Positions 7,898-16,555 of a stretch of DNA of 34,744 nt are shown piece after piece. The notes beneath the pieces were generated by a model, which saw only the letters and a program-made list of their open reading frames with translations, was not told where the DNA came from and made no database searches. Source of the stretch: Methanoculleus frigidifontis (lineage in GTDB: Archaea; Halobacteriota; Methanomicrobia; Methanomicrobiales; Methanoculleaceae); contig NZ_VCYH01000017.1 in assembly GCF_030464345.1 (NCBI RefSeq), forward strand, positions 1 through 34,744, read 5' to 3'. Within the stretch, counting starts at the first letter, position 1. Every line of letters starts with the position of its first letter. The position numbers were made by a program, and so were the translations under genes.

Positions 7898-8731
7898 ATG
7901 ATACGGCAGTACCGTATCGGCTGCGCCGTCCGCTCGGACGACGAAGACACGTTTTGTGCCCTGGACGGGCTGCATGCAGACGGCAGGATCGACCATGTCC
8001 AGGTGCAGATCATCCCGGAGCCGGAACCGGTCTTCCAGAGAAGGCTGGATTCCCTCGCCGCCGCCGCAGCACCGATCGTGATCCACGCCCCCCATCACGC
8101 CCACGGGGTGAATCCCTGCGCCCCGGCCCTCTGCGACGGCTTCGCCCCGGAGGAGATCGCATCGCACGTCGAGCAGGCAATGCACCAGACGACGGAGGCG
8201 GCAGATACCCTCGATTCGGCGATCATCGTCCTGCATGCGGGGCGGTTTACAGACGAAGAAGAACGGCAGGATGCCGCAGAGGCGTTCGCCGGGTTCCTCG
8301 ACCGGTATCACGATCCCCGGCTGACGCTCGAGAACCTCCCTGCCGTCCACGCCGGGTACCCGTTCCTCGGCAGTACGGCTGACGAACTTGCAGCCCTCGG
8401 GGACGGCCGGATCGGCGGCTACTGCCTCGACTTTGCGCACCTCTACTGCACCGTGAACTACCGGCACCTCACGTACACGGATGAACTCCGCCGGTTCGAA
8501 GACCTGAACGTCCGCCACCAGCATATCTCCAACTCCATCCGCGGCTCCGTCACCGACCAGCACCTCGAGCTCGACCACCCGGAGGGCGGCCTCGACTTCG
8601 CTGCAGTCTTCGGACGGATCGCCGCACACCCGTCGGTCGAGACCACCCTCGAGTACAAGCGCGACAGCTACGGGATATACCCCCGGCAACTCGCGGTCTT
8701 CGACGGCCTCTACCGCCGCTACGGGAAATAG
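7898..8731 (+). CDS. TIM-barrel sugar isomerase / AP endonuclease-like protein (PF01261 type)
   Basis: A protein of 277 residues if started at the ATG at 7898; an upstream frame start at 7841 adds 19 unlikely Pro/Gln-rich residues. Barrel-strand motifs follow one another: RIGCAVRSDD (strand 1), VQIIPEPE, IVIHAPHH, AIIVLHAGRF, LTLENLP, YCLDFAHLYC, HQHISNS and TTLEYKRDS. Conserved His, Glu and Asp at strand ends fit a divalent-metal site like that of xylose isomerase and endonuclease IV. The substrate cannot be told. It could be a sugar-phosphate isomerase or epimerase or a DNA repair nuclease; the former is likelier from its size. It sits alone between a tRNA and a convergent operon. Confidence 0.7.
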   Translation: MIRQYRIGCAVRSDDEDTFCALDGLHADGRIDHVQVQIIPEPEPVFQRRLDSLAAAAAPIVIHAPHHAHGVNPCAPALCDGFAPEEIASHVEQAMHQTTEAADTLDSAIIVLHAGRFTDEEERQDAAEAFAGFLDRYHDPRLTLENLPAVHAGYPFLGSTADELAALGDGRIGGYCLDFAHLYCTVNYRHLTYTDELRRFEDLNVRHQHISNSIRGSVTDQHLELDHPEGGLDFAAVFGRIAAHPSVETTLEYKRDSYGIYPRQLAVFDGLYRRYGK

Positions 8732-8833
8732 GCTCTGGGGGAGCACGCCCGGGATCGGCAGCAGCCTGCGGGAAGCGGCACCTAAGCAACCATATACCAT
8801 ATAGTCTTTGCGCCCGGCCATAGCGACCGGCAG

Positions 8834-8854
8834 AAAACACGCCCCGGGAGGCGT
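8834..8854 (-). terminator. Hairpin plus T-run terminator of the nop5-flpA-DUF1614 operon
   Basis: On the minus strand, ACGCC, a 6-nt loop and GGCGT (8854-8839) are followed by a short T-run ending at 8834. It begins a few nucleotides after the stop codon at 8858. Confidence 0.45.
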
Positions 8855-8857
8855 CTC

Positions 8858-9589
8858 TCAGGCAAGGAAGGCGGCGATGACACCGCTTAAGAAGATGCCG
8901 TCGAACGTCCCTGCACCGCCGATACTGGCCATCGGAGCGCCGAGTTCTCCGATCCTTTTCAGGTTGAGGAGGTCCGCCCCGATCAGGGTGCCCAGCGTAC
9001 CGCTGACGTAGGCGATGATCACCGCCGCCGTCTCGACGCCTCCTGCCAGCGCCGAGAGGATGAGCGCCGAGAAGAGGGCCGCCAGCGGCGGGATAAAGAA
9101 CGGTGTGGCGATGCCGAGCCCGGGAACCGGACGGGCGACGATCTTCGTGATGGCGGTCACGACGAGCACCCCGACAAGCGCCAGGAAGGCGAGGCCGAAC
9201 CCGCCGGTGATCACGACCGAGTCGTAGAGCAGGTACAGCGAGATGATGAGCGGTATCAGGGCGCCCCCCACATTGATGGCGATGGTCGTCGTCGGCGAGA
9301 TCGCAGGGATCCGGTAAAACCGGCCGTATCCCCGCACCGGTTCCATTCTCACCGGTGCCGCCTGGTTTTCAACGGTCTTCACCGGGATGTTGACAAAGCT
9401 CCCGGCGAGCGTGAGAATAAGGATCAGAATTGCCTCGCGCCAGGAAAAGCCGAGTTTTGCAAAGGTGGACCCGATGACCGTCAGGAAGAGAACGGGCAGC
9501 AGGAGGATCAGAAACCCGAAGAGGAGGATAAGCCCGATCAAAAAAAGCAGCATCAGGGGTGAGAAGGGGTTGAAGACGACGCGATCCAT
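8858..9589 (-). CDS. DUF1614 family polytopic membrane protein (paralogue 1)
   Basis: A 243-residue membrane protein with about seven helices. The family signature is polar and conserved inside the membrane parts: GSFVNIPV (about 63-70), TTTIAINVGGALIPL (about 99-113), PVPGLGIATPFFIPP (about 154-168), GTLGTLIGADLLNL (about 193-206) and SIGGAGTFDGIF (about 217-228). The family's function is unknown; conserved Asp, Asn and Gly in helices suggest a transporter or an intramembrane enzyme. It starts 21 nt after flpA and is probably cotranscribed with nop5 and flpA. A second copy lies at 21243-21959 with every one of these motifs kept. No good Shine-Dalgarno site is seen before the ATG at 9589. Confidence 0.82.
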   Translation of the reverse strand: MDRVVFNPFSPLMLLFLIGLILLFGFLILLLPVLFLTVIGSTFAKLGFSWREAILILILTLAGSFVNIPVKTVENQAAPVRMEPVRGYGRFYRIPAISPTTTIAINVGGALIPLIISLYLLYDSVVITGGFGLAFLALVGVLVVTAITKIVARPVPGLGIATPFFIPPLAALFSALILSALAGGVETAAVIIAYVSGTLGTLIGADLLNLKRIGELGAPMASIGGAGTFDGIFLSGVIAAFLA

Positions 9590-9610
9590 GAAGGAGGAAT
9601 GGATGCACTC

Positions 9611-10228
9611 CTATTTCACTTCTGCGCATCGCCGGTCACGGCAGACGATCGCCGCGTGGTCGAGGTGGTAGGGGTCGAGCCAGCAGACCTCGACGACCTC
9701 GAGGCGGCGGGCGAGCGCGTCCCTGGCTTCCGCGAGGACATCCTCCGGGTCACGCCTGACATCGACGCTCCGTGTCTTGAGCATCAGGACCAGCCACCCG
9801 CCGGGCAGCAGGAACGGCAGGTTCCGCTCGGCGATGCTCACCTGGTCCGGCTGGGCGACGTCCTGGTAGACCAGGTCGACCGGCTCCATGAAATGGGCAT
9901 ACTCCTCCGGCTTTCCGGCATCGGCCATGATCGGGACGATGTTCCTGCGGCGGCGCGCCACTTCCAGGAGGTCCTGCATCGGCCGGGGAGCAAACTCAAC
10001 CGCGTAGACGGTATCGACATAGTCGGCGACATGGGAGACGGTGGTGCCGTTCGCAGCCCCGAGGTAGAGCACCCGCATCGCAGGGGCGAGCTCAATACCG
10101 GTGCCGACCGTGTAGAGGGCGGCGAGTTTGCTCCGGTAGGGATCCCAGACGCGGTAGCCGTCCAGCATTCGCTCACCGTAGACACCGCCTTCACCGGGAG
10201 AGACCAGCACGTTGTGAATCCGGATCAT
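9611..10228 (-). CDS. flpA: Fibrillarin-like rRNA/tRNA 2'-O-methyltransferase
   Basis: A 205-residue archaeal fibrillarin, the catalytic subunit of box C/D RNPs. It transfers a methyl group from S-adenosylmethionine to ribose 2'-OH at sites chosen by guide RNAs. Visible signatures are YRVWDPYRSKLAA (about 25-37), VLYLGAANGTTVSHVADY (SAM-binding glycine loop, about 53-70), YAVEFAPRPMQDLL, ADAGKPEEY, and DLVYQDVAQPDQ with MLKTRSVD further on, which holds the catalytic Lys of the K-D-K-H set. Its ATG overlaps the TGA of nop5 (ATGA, 4 nt), so the two partner proteins are translationally coupled. Confidence 0.95.
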   Translation of the reverse strand: MIRIHNVLVSPGEGGVYGERMLDGYRVWDPYRSKLAALYTVGTGIELAPAMRVLYLGAANGTTVSHVADYVDTVYAVEFAPRPMQDLLEVARRRRNIVPIMADAGKPEEYAHFMEPVDLVYQDVAQPDQVSIAERNLPFLLPGGWLVLMLKTRSVDVRRDPEDVLAEARDALARRLEVVEVCWLDPYHLDHAAIVCRDRRCAEVK

Positions 10229-11082
10229 TCCATCATCCCCGCTTCATCGATGCGTGCCTGCGCCCCGGCGATGAACTCAGGGTCGGCAGCGCCCCGGTAA
10301 TAGTCGATCCGCGCAGCGATCCCGAGTTTTCCGGCAAGCACCCGGGCAACCCTGCCCCGGACCTCCTTCGGCGCGTTGTGAACCCGCCGGTGCTGGAAGA
10401 TGATCCCGTGCTTCGGCGACGGCGACCCGGAGCGGAGGTGCGAAAAGAGGGCACGCTCCGACCCGAGCACCTGGATGGTGCTCCCCGGCATCTTCGCAAG
10501 CGCTTCAAGGCCGCCCGCACGCGAGGCCAGGCGTGCCGCCACCAGTCCCCCGATGAGGGCGCTGCAGTTCGGGAGCACCTCGTCGGCCCGGTCCGAGACC
10601 TCGCGCATCAGTCCGCTCCGAAGGCCCGCGAGCCGGTCGATCTCGTCGGCCACCCGGCGAAGCCCCCCGCCCGAGTTCTTCCGGATCACCCCGATCATCT
10701 TCCGGGCGGGGAGCGAGCGGTACTTCCGCGAAAACGACGGCGTGGAGACCTGATACCACTCCACCGCCCGTTCGTGCAGGAGGTTGATGACATCGTCGAG
10801 TTCGTCGAGCATCCGGACCATCTGCAGCAGCTCGACGTCTTTGCCCTGGTAGGATGCGGCGATCTTCTGCCGGGCAGAGATGGTGCAGACCTCGCGGAGC
10901 ATCCGGAGGTACTCGCCCCGGTCGCCGACAAGCCCGCACGCCTGCGCCGTCCTCCAGTCGATCGGCTCAAACGAGTCCATATCGGTGTGGAGCGACGCCA
11001 CCCGCCGGGCCAGATCTTCAGGGTTTCTGCTCGCGATCCGACAGCCCTCCACATCCACATCACCAAACCAGTAGTGCTGCAT
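10225..11082 (-). CDS. nop5: Nop5/Nop56/Nop58 box C/D RNP core protein
   Basis: The scaffold subunit that binds fibrillarin at its N-terminus and guide RNA with L7Ae at its C-terminal NOP domain. From the ATG at 11082 the protein has 285 residues and begins MQHYWFGDVD. The middle is a long coiled coil (DVELLQMVRMLDELDDVINLLHERAVEWY). The NOP domain shows NCSALIGGLVAARLASRAGG, MPGSTIQVLGSERALFSHL and PKHGIIFQH, close to the standard GAxRLI/KPASTIQVLGAEKALFRHL/PKHGIIYQH set. An upstream GTG at 11094 is open, but the TATA box at 11111-11120 would put the transcript start at about 11090, so the ATG at 11082 is preferred. Confidence 0.94.
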   Translation of the reverse strand: MQHYWFGDVDVEGCRIASRNPEDLARRVASLHTDMDSFEPIDWRTAQACGLVGDRGEYLRMLREVCTISARQKIAASYQGKDVELLQMVRMLDELDDVINLLHERAVEWYQVSTPSFSRKYRSLPARKMIGVIRKNSGGGLRRVADEIDRLAGLRSGLMREVSDRADEVLPNCSALIGGLVAARLASRAGGLEALAKMPGSTIQVLGSERALFSHLRSGSPSPKHGIIFQHRRVHNAPKEVRGRVARVLAGKLGIAARIDYYRGAADPEFIAGAQARIDEAGMME

Positions 11083-11110
11083 TGTATGGTACACTAATGA
11101 CGGGAACCTA

Positions 11111-11120
11111 CATATAAGTT
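11111..11120 (-). promoter_or_regulatory. TATA box of the nop5-flpA-DUF1614 operon
   Basis: The minus strand reads AACTTATATG. Its distance to the ATG at 11082 (about 33 nt from centre) predicts a leader of only a few bases and rules against the GTG at 11094. Confidence 0.55.
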
Positions 11121-11178
11121 TGAAAGCTCCCGGGCCGGCGGGCGGCAGCCGCCGGTAACCCCGGGCGACCGTTTCGGG

Positions 11179-12117
11179 ATGTGTGCAATGGATCCGGCAA
11201 TGCTTGTATCGGCCATCGGATTCGTTGTCGGGATTGTCCTTCTCGTCAAGGGAGCGGACGTCTTCGTCGGCGGGGCGGGCGGGCTTGCCGCCCGGCTCCG
11301 GATCTCCTCGACACTGGCCGGGATCACTGTCGCCGCCTTCGGCACGTCGTTTCCCGAGCTCATCGTGGGTATTGAGGCGGCGCTTGTGGACAACCCGGGC
11401 CTTGCCCTCGGCAACGTGATCGGGAGCACCGTCGCCAACATCGCCCTCGTCCTCGCAGTCTGCGCCATCGTCAACCCGGACGTCATCAGCAAAGAGCCTG
11501 GCGTACAGGGGATCAGCGAGGTCGCGCTCATGCTCGGGGCGACCCTGCTCTTCGCCATCCTCGCTCTCAGAATGATCTTCGATCCGATCGCCGCTGCTCT
11601 CATGCTCACCGCGTTCGCCCTGATCATGTGGAGGCTCATATCACTGGGCGTAGTTCCTGAGACGCATCTTGAGACGCACGGCCCGCGCGACTACCTGCTC
11701 ACCGGCGCCGGTCTTGCCGCCGTCATCATAGGGGCTGACCTCCTGGTGACGACGGCGACCGATATCGCACTCGTCTTCGGCATCAGCCCGTTCGTCATCG
11801 GTGTTTCCATGGTCGCAGTCGGCACATCGCTCCCCGAGCTCGCCACGTCGCTGGTGGCGGTGGTGCGGGGTGAGGGCGGCATATCGGTGGGGAACATCAT
11901 CGGCAGCAACATCTTCAACCTCCTCTTTGTTACCGGAGCAGTCGCTCTCATCCATCCTATTCCGATCGGGTCGTACGCCGACATCCTCGGCATGGTTCTC
12001 TTTACCGTCGCGATTCTGCCGTTTTTTGCGGGGAGCAGCAGGGTCAGGCGCTGCTGGGGCGTACTCATGCTCGCGGCGTATGCCGGATACATCGCTCTCC
12101 TCTACCGTTCGTTCTGA
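11179..12117 (+). CDS. Na+/Ca2+ exchanger (CaCA) family cation antiporter
   Basis: A 312-residue membrane protein with two inverted homologous halves of about five helices each. The alpha-repeat signatures are plain: AAFGTSFPELIVGIEAA then GNVIGSTVANIAL in the first half, and VAVGTSLPELATSLVAV then GNIIGSNIFNLLF in the second. These Glu, Ser, Thr and Asn residues line the Ca2+/Na+ sites in the structurally known archaeal homologue NCX_Mj. The protein probably exports Ca2+ or another cation in exchange for Na+ or H+. The start may be ATG 11179 or ATG 11188 (MDPAML); the latter gives an equally good first helix. It is divergent from nop5. Confidence 0.9.
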   Translation: MCAMDPAMLVSAIGFVVGIVLLVKGADVFVGGAGGLAARLRISSTLAGITVAAFGTSFPELIVGIEAALVDNPGLALGNVIGSTVANIALVLAVCAIVNPDVISKEPGVQGISEVALMLGATLLFAILALRMIFDPIAAALMLTAFALIMWRLISLGVVPETHLETHGPRDYLLTGAGLAAVIIGADLLVTTATDIALVFGISPFVIGVSMVAVGTSLPELATSLVAVVRGEGGISVGNIIGSNIFNLLFVTGAVALIHPIPIGSYADILGMVLFTVAILPFFAGSSRVRRCWGVLMLAAYAGYIALLYRSF

Positions 12118-12120
12118 CAA

Positions 12121-13335
12121 TCACAGCAGCAGAATCCCGAACGAGGAGAGCATCACCGGGAGCATGATGGCGCCCATGCAGTAGACCCTCCGCACATTGA
12201 CCATCTGCGGCACCAGGCCGACCGCTACCGCCAGCAGGAGGACGAGGCCGCCGAACGGGCCGGAGAGGAGGAGGGAGAGGAGCACCACAAACACGATGAC
12301 CCCGTAATTGAGGCGTGCGGCGTCGACGCTGCCGAGCAGGGAGGCGAACGCGGCCGTCCGGACGGTCAGCAGGTAGGCGGCGAGGGCTGCCAGCACGCCG
12401 CCGAGCAGCAGGCCGGTCAGGGGCGGGACATCCCCGGCCGAGAGCGCCACCATGACACCGTTCCGGGTTCTGCCGAGGGCGTAAAAGGCGGCGAGCGCGA
12501 GAAACGCATTCACCGTGTTGGCCGCCCCCGTCGCCAGGATATAGTCCCGGGGCCGGGAGTCGTAGCCGATCGCGCCCGTCAGCAGGGCGTTTGCCGTCGC
12601 GTTCGAGAGCCCCGGCAGCCACCCGACCAGCGCACCGGCGGCGGCGCCGAGCACCGAGCCTTTCACGACCGCACACTCCTCCCCCGACGGCCCGCCCGGC
12701 TCCTGCGGCGGCATGGCGCCGCGTGACGCCGTGAGGAGAACCGATATCCCGAAGAGGCCGGCGAGGAGCGGCATGAGCACCGCCGAGTCGCCGACGGTGT
12801 GCCACGCAAGGTAGGAGTAGCGGAAGGTAAAGAGGCCGAGCAGTCCCGAGACGCCGAAGATTGCGGCCGCCCACCCGGGCGACTCGGAGATGACGATCAG
12901 AAATCCTGCGACCGCAAGGATGAGCAGGCCGATCCCCCAGTCGATGGCGGGCTGGAGCGACGGGAGGAGCGAGAAGAAGAGGACCAGCAGCGGAAGGGCG
13001 AGCACCACCCCGAGAGCGCTGCCGAGCGCCGATATCCTGACCGCCTCCTCGCCCCGCCCCTCCAGGCAGAGGGCGTGGGCGGGGAGAACCGCAAGCGCGG
13101 TATCGGCGTCGGGGATGCCGAGGAAGGTGCTCGGGACGATATCGAGAAAGGTGTGGGTGACGAGGGCGGCGAACATTGCCGTCGCCAGTACAGCCGGGTC
13201 GAGGTAGGCGAGGAGCGCCGCCTGAAGCGAGAGCAGGACGCCCGCCATCGTATTTGCATGGATGCCGGGGACAAGGCCGCTCACCGTTCCGAGGAGAACG
13301 CCGATACCCGTCCCGACGAGAATACCGATCAGCAC
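12121..13335 (-). CDS. TctA/DUF112-like polytopic membrane protein
   Basis: A 404-residue protein with 10-12 hydrophobic helices and few soluble parts. The N-terminal GTVSGLVPGIHANTMAGVLL and the second-half GALVGWLPGLSNATANALL are the two repeated G-x-x-PG motifs of the tripartite tricarboxylate transporter TctA superfamily. DIVPSTFLGIPDADTAL is the further family motif. No TctB or TctC partner is adjacent, as usual for the archaeal branch, so the substrate is unknown. The first codon is GTG at 13335, supported by a TATA-like ttgatttatg about 30 nt upstream. It ends 3 nt from the convergent antiporter gene. Confidence 0.83.
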   Translation of the reverse strand: MLIGILVGTGIGVLLGTVSGLVPGIHANTMAGVLLSLQAALLAYLDPAVLATAMFAALVTHTFLDIVPSTFLGIPDADTALAVLPAHALCLEGRGEEAVRISALGSALGVVLALPLLVLFFSLLPSLQPAIDWGIGLLILAVAGFLIVISESPGWAAAIFGVSGLLGLFTFRYSYLAWHTVGDSAVLMPLLAGLFGISVLLTASRGAMPPQEPGGPSGEECAVVKGSVLGAAAGALVGWLPGLSNATANALLTGAIGYDSRPRDYILATGAANTVNAFLALAAFYALGRTRNGVMVALSAGDVPPLTGLLLGGVLAALAAYLLTVRTAAFASLLGSVDAARLNYGVIVFVVLLSLLLSGPFGGLVLLLAVAVGLVPQMVNVRRVYCMGAIMLPVMLSSFGILLL

Positions 13336-13360
13336 TATTCTGTAGTGCTCGATATCCCGG

Positions 13361-13370
13361 CATAAATCAA
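13361..13370 (-). promoter_or_regulatory. TATA-like box of the TctA-like gene
   Basis: The minus strand reads TTGATTTATG about 30 nt before the GTG at 13335. This is compatible with a leaderless start at that GTG. Confidence 0.4.
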
Positions 13371-13435
13371 CCGGAACGCAAGCTCTGCATCAGCGATCAA
13401 TACAGTCATATCCCTCCCGAGCGTAGTTCTGGGGG

Positions 13436-14122
13436 ATGAGGATTGCGATCACACGGCTCGAGAACAAAGCGGCAGGCGACCGTGCGCTCTGTGCCCGGTA
13501 CGGACACGACTGCTATACGGTCTCCCCGCTGCGGTCACGGCTGAATGAAGACCGGATCGCCGCATTCGTCGACGCGGTCAACCGCGATGCGTTCGACTGC
13601 CTCTTCTTCACGAGCGCACTCCCCGCCGCGATCATTGCGCCGAAACTCAAGCGGCATCCGCGATCGATAGCCATCGGCCCGAAGACGGCCGAGACGCTGC
13701 AGCAGCATGGTATCGAGGCGGAGACGCTCCCCTCGTACTACTCCCGCGATTTTGTCCCGTACCTCGGCGCGTGGCTCGCCGGACGCACCGTCGGGATACC
13801 GCGGGCGGACGTGCCGAACGATGCGCTGATGGAAGGAATCCGGGCGGCAGGGGGCACGCCCTGCGAGGTGCGGGTGTACGCGCTCGAACCGACCGGCAGC
13901 AGGCTCGCCCTCGACGATGCCGACGCGATCCTCTTCACGAGCGCCATGTCGTACCGCGAGGCGAACTGGCAGCCAGAGCCCGGGCTTCTCCTTATGGCGA
14001 TCGGGGAGATTACCGCGGACGCTATGCGGGAAGGGGGAGATCCGCCCGCCGTCGTCGGTGACGGGTCGCTCTCCGGAACACTCGAGATACTGAACAAACA
14101 GTGCGTATCACCACAGACATGA
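13436..14122 (+). CDS. hemD: Uroporphyrinogen-III synthase
   Basis: A 228-residue protein of the HemD family, which closes and inverts ring D of hydroxymethylbilane to give uroporphyrinogen III, the precursor of F430, cobalamin and (sirohaem-route) haem. Sequence identity in this family is low. The supporting motifs are MRIAITR at the N-terminus, DCLFFTSALPAAI (about 55-67), SIAIGPKTAETLQQHGIEAE (about 76-95) and DADAILFTSAMSYRE (about 162-176), with AIGEITADAMREGG near the end. These are the paired FTS and IG-T-A motifs of the two lobes. Its stop overlaps the ATG of the pseudouridine synthase gene, so the pair is coupled even though the pathways differ. Confidence 0.88.
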   Translation: MRIAITRLENKAAGDRALCARYGHDCYTVSPLRSRLNEDRIAAFVDAVNRDAFDCLFFTSALPAAIIAPKLKRHPRSIAIGPKTAETLQQHGIEAETLPSYYSRDFVPYLGAWLAGRTVGIPRADVPNDALMEGIRAAGGTPCEVRVYALEPTGSRLALDDADAILFTSAMSYREANWQPEPGLLLMAIGEITADAMREGGDPPAVVGDGSLSGTLEILNKQCVSPQT

Positions 14123-15063
14123 CGGGCCGGGAAGAGAGCAGGGCCGGAGCAGGGTGCATCACCCTGCTCCCGGAGGCGTGCAGGACAGGGATCTTCGTCA
14201 TCGACAAACCGCGGGGGCCGACCAGCCACCAGGTCACCGCCTGGGTGGGGGAGATCCTGGGCGCGAAGGTCGGCCACTCCGGGACGCTCGACCCCCAGGT
14301 CTCCGGCGTCCTTGCAGTCATGGTCGGGGACGCCGTGCGGGTTGCCCGGCTGCTCCTGCAGCACGGCAAAGAGTACGTCTGCCTGATGCGGCTGCACGGC
14401 GATGCGCCCCGGGACGAGATCGAGGCGGTGGCGAAGGAGTTTTCCGGCCGGATCTACCAGCGTCCTCCCCGGAGAAGCGCCGTCAAGCGAAACCTGCGGA
14501 TCCGCAAGATCCACGAGCTTGAGATCCTCGACGTGGACGGGCGGCTCGTCCTCTTCCGTGTCCGCTGCGACGCGGGGACCTACATCCGCACCCTCTGCAC
14601 GCACATGGGGCTCGCTCTCGGCGTCTGCGCGCATATGGAGGAACTGCGGAGGACACGCTCCGGGCACTTCGCCGAAGAGCAGGCCCACACGCTGCACGAC
14701 CTGCAGGACGCCTGCATGCGTGCCCGGGAAGGGGATGCAGAACCGCTCCGGCAGATGATCCTGCCGGTCGAGGAGGCGGTTGCCGGGATGCCGCAGGTCG
14801 TGGTGCGCGACACCGCCGTCGATGCCGTCTGCAGGGGAGCGGTGCTTGCAGGCGTCGGGGTGGCATCGCACACCGGGTTCGGGAAGGGCGAGACCGTCGC
14901 CGTCATGACACAGAAGGGCGAACTCGTCGCCCTCGGTGAGGCGCTGGTCGGCTCGTCGGCGTTCAAACCAGGGCAGCCGGGACTCATCGTCGCACCGAAG
15001 ACCGTCCTGATGAAGGCCGGCACCTATCCGCGTGGCTGGAAGAAGGCAGCACGGCAGTCGTGA
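14119..15063 (+). CDS. cbf5: Cbf5/TruB-type tRNA/rRNA pseudouridine synthase
   Basis: The catalytic subunit of archaeal box H/ACA RNPs; it also makes pseudouridine 55 of tRNA. The ATG at 14119 overlaps the hemD stop (ATGA) and gives 314 residues; an upstream GTG at 14101 would add six residues inside hemD. The N-terminal GIFVIDKPRGPTSHQV and GHSGTLDPQVSGVL (catalytic Asp about 58) are diagnostic. They are followed by KEYVCLMRLHG, IYQRPPRRSAVKR and DAGTYIRTLCTHMGLALG. A C-terminal PUA domain (about 235-314) contains RGAVLAGVG and GETVAVMTQKGELVALGEAL. Confidence 0.95.
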   Translation: MTGREESRAGAGCITLLPEACRTGIFVIDKPRGPTSHQVTAWVGEILGAKVGHSGTLDPQVSGVLAVMVGDAVRVARLLLQHGKEYVCLMRLHGDAPRDEIEAVAKEFSGRIYQRPPRRSAVKRNLRIRKIHELEILDVDGRLVLFRVRCDAGTYIRTLCTHMGLALGVCAHMEELRRTRSGHFAEEQAHTLHDLQDACMRAREGDAEPLRQMILPVEEAVAGMPQVVVRDTAVDAVCRGAVLAGVGVASHTGFGKGETVAVMTQKGELVALGEALVGSSAFKPGQPGLIVAPKTVLMKAGTYPRGWKKAARQS

Positions 15064-15090
15064 CCGAACACCGGGACCGAAAGGATACCC

Positions 15091-15100
15091 TTAATAAAAT
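15091..15100 (+). promoter_or_regulatory. TATA box of tRNA-Ser
   Basis: ttaataaaat lies about 32 nt (centre to mature end) before the tRNA at 15128, the usual archaeal spacing with a short 5' leader for RNase P. Confidence 0.55.
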
Positions 15101-15127
15101 ACGCAGCAAATCTATGGTGCACACTGT

Positions 15128-15214
15128 GCTGAGGTAGTCTAGACCGGTAGGGCGCGGGCCTGGAAAGCCCGTGGGGCGTTGAGCCCCTCGGGAGTTCAAA
15201 TCTCCCCCTCAGCG
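15128..15214 (+). tRNA. tRNA-Ser (anticodon GGA)
   Basis: Class II tRNA of 87 nt. Acceptor GCTGAGG (15128-15134) pairs with CCTCAGC (15207-15213), discriminator G. The anticodon stem CGGGC/GCCCG holds the loop CTGGAAA with anticodon GGA. A long variable arm (GGGGC-gttga-GCCCC) marks it as Ser. The T-stem GGGAG/CTCCC holds TTCAAAT. No CCA is encoded. It reads TCC/TCT codons. Confidence 0.95.
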
Positions 15215-15223
15215 TTTCAGTAC

Positions 15224-15229
15224 TTTTTT
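15224..15229 (+). terminator. T-run terminator of tRNA-Ser
   Basis: Six T residues begin 10 nt after the tRNA 3' end, a standard archaeal tRNA terminator. Confidence 0.55.
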
Positions 15230-15296
15230 ACGAAGTCTTTCGCCGCTCGCGGCAATTTCCCCGAGATCTCTCCGATACGGAGAGGCGCGCAGGCAT

Positions 15297-16505
15297 CTAT
15301 CCGCGATGCCGGAGGCGCACTGCCAGAACGGCCAGCAGCCCGACGATGCCCGCTACGGTGAGGAGGACCGCAGAGAGGATGAGGATGCTCTCCACCGCAA
15401 GCGGGCCTGCGAGCAGTGCGCCGGCAAAGGGCCCGAGCGCGAGACCGACCGAGAAAAAGGAGTTGTACACACCATAGGCAACCCCCTGCGCATCCTCGTC
15501 CCGGTAGAGGTCCGCCATGAGCGGCAGCGTCGGGATGAGAGCAATGCTGAGCGCGAAGCCGAGCAGCAGGACCGCTCCGGCGACGATGCGCAGATCGGGT
15601 GCCCGCATTGCGGCGGCGAGGGCAAGACCGGCGACGAGGATACCAGCGACGATCAGCATCCGCCCTGTCGCATGGCGGTCGGCGAGCCTTCCAGCGATCG
15701 GCTGCCCGACGATGGCGGCGAATGCCAGCAGTCCGAGCACCACTCCGACGACCGCCGGTGAAGCAGCGAATGTATCTGCAAGATACACGGGAAGGAACGG
15801 TTCGAGAATGCCGTACGTTGCGGCGACACCGATGACGGCGGCGGCATAGACGGCGAGGAGGGAGATGCCGGACGCCGGCAGGAGGGCGGGGCGGCGCCGG
15901 TGAGCAGGCTGGAGGCGACGGGGCAGCGGAAGGAGAAAAAGTCCGAGCGCCATCAGTGCCGCTCCTGCGGACGGGATGATGAACGTCGCGGTGTAGCCGA
16001 CGTACTCGTAGAGGTATCCGCCGGCGACGGGGCCGATCACCATGCCGACACTCATCGCGGCCATGGTCACCCCCATCTTCTCCCCGAGTTCACCCTGCCC
16101 ATAGGTATCGGCAAGCAGGGCGAGCCCTGCCGACCAGGTGGCCGCCGCCGATATCCCCTGGATGCTCCGCGCCAGGATCAGGGCGGGAACGGTCGCTGCA
16201 AGGCCGAATAACGCAGTCGATGCCGCAAGGAGCACCATACCGACGATGAGAACCGGACGCCTTCCCACCCGGTCGGATAAGAGCCCCATCGGAATGCTGA
16301 AGAGGAACAGCATTGCCGGATACATGCCGAAGATAACGCCGAGCATGCCGGCGTCCACGCCGAGAAGCCGGATATACGACGGCAGGACAGGAATGACGAG
16401 GCTGTAGACCGCCATATCGATGAAGATAACACCGGCCACCAGCAGCAGAATGCCGGTGCGGGAAACGGGTGCTGCGCTCGCCTGAGAATCCGTCATAGTA
16501 TCCAT
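15297..16505 (-). CDS. MFS transporter, drug:H+ antiporter (DHA1-like)
   Basis: A 402-residue protein with 12 predicted helices in two halves. Motif A of the major facilitator superfamily is seen as GLLSDRVGRRP (about 75-85), repeated degenerately as GRLADRHATGR in the second half. Motif C, typical of antiporters, is GPVAGGYLYEYVG (about 159-171). The family mostly exports small hydrophobic compounds. The gene lies 50 nt downstream of an aldo/keto reductase on the same strand, so the two may be cotranscribed and act on the same compound class (inference). Substrate unknown. Confidence 0.87.
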   Translation of the reverse strand: MDTMTDSQASAAPVSRTGILLLVAGVIFIDMAVYSLVIPVLPSYIRLLGVDAGMLGVIFGMYPAMLFLFSIPMGLLSDRVGRRPVLIVGMVLLAASTALFGLAATVPALILARSIQGISAAATWSAGLALLADTYGQGELGEKMGVTMAAMSVGMVIGPVAGGYLYEYVGYTATFIIPSAGAALMALGLFLLPLPRRLQPAHRRRPALLPASGISLLAVYAAAVIGVAATYGILEPFLPVYLADTFAASPAVVGVVLGLLAFAAIVGQPIAGRLADRHATGRMLIVAGILVAGLALAAAMRAPDLRIVAGAVLLLGFALSIALIPTLPLMADLYRDEDAQGVAYGVYNSFFSVGLALGPFAGALLAGPLAVESILILSAVLLTVAGIVGLLAVLAVRLRHRG

Positions 16506-16555
16506 CTGCTCCGCTCGTATCCGCAGAACAGGTTGGCGCCCATGCCGGATAACGG

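Noticed and set aside
12065-13363. 432-codon frame in another minus-strand register over the TctA-like gene
   Set aside because: Arg/Pro-rich translation with no hydrophobic pattern; the overlapping frame encodes a typical membrane protein with family motifs.
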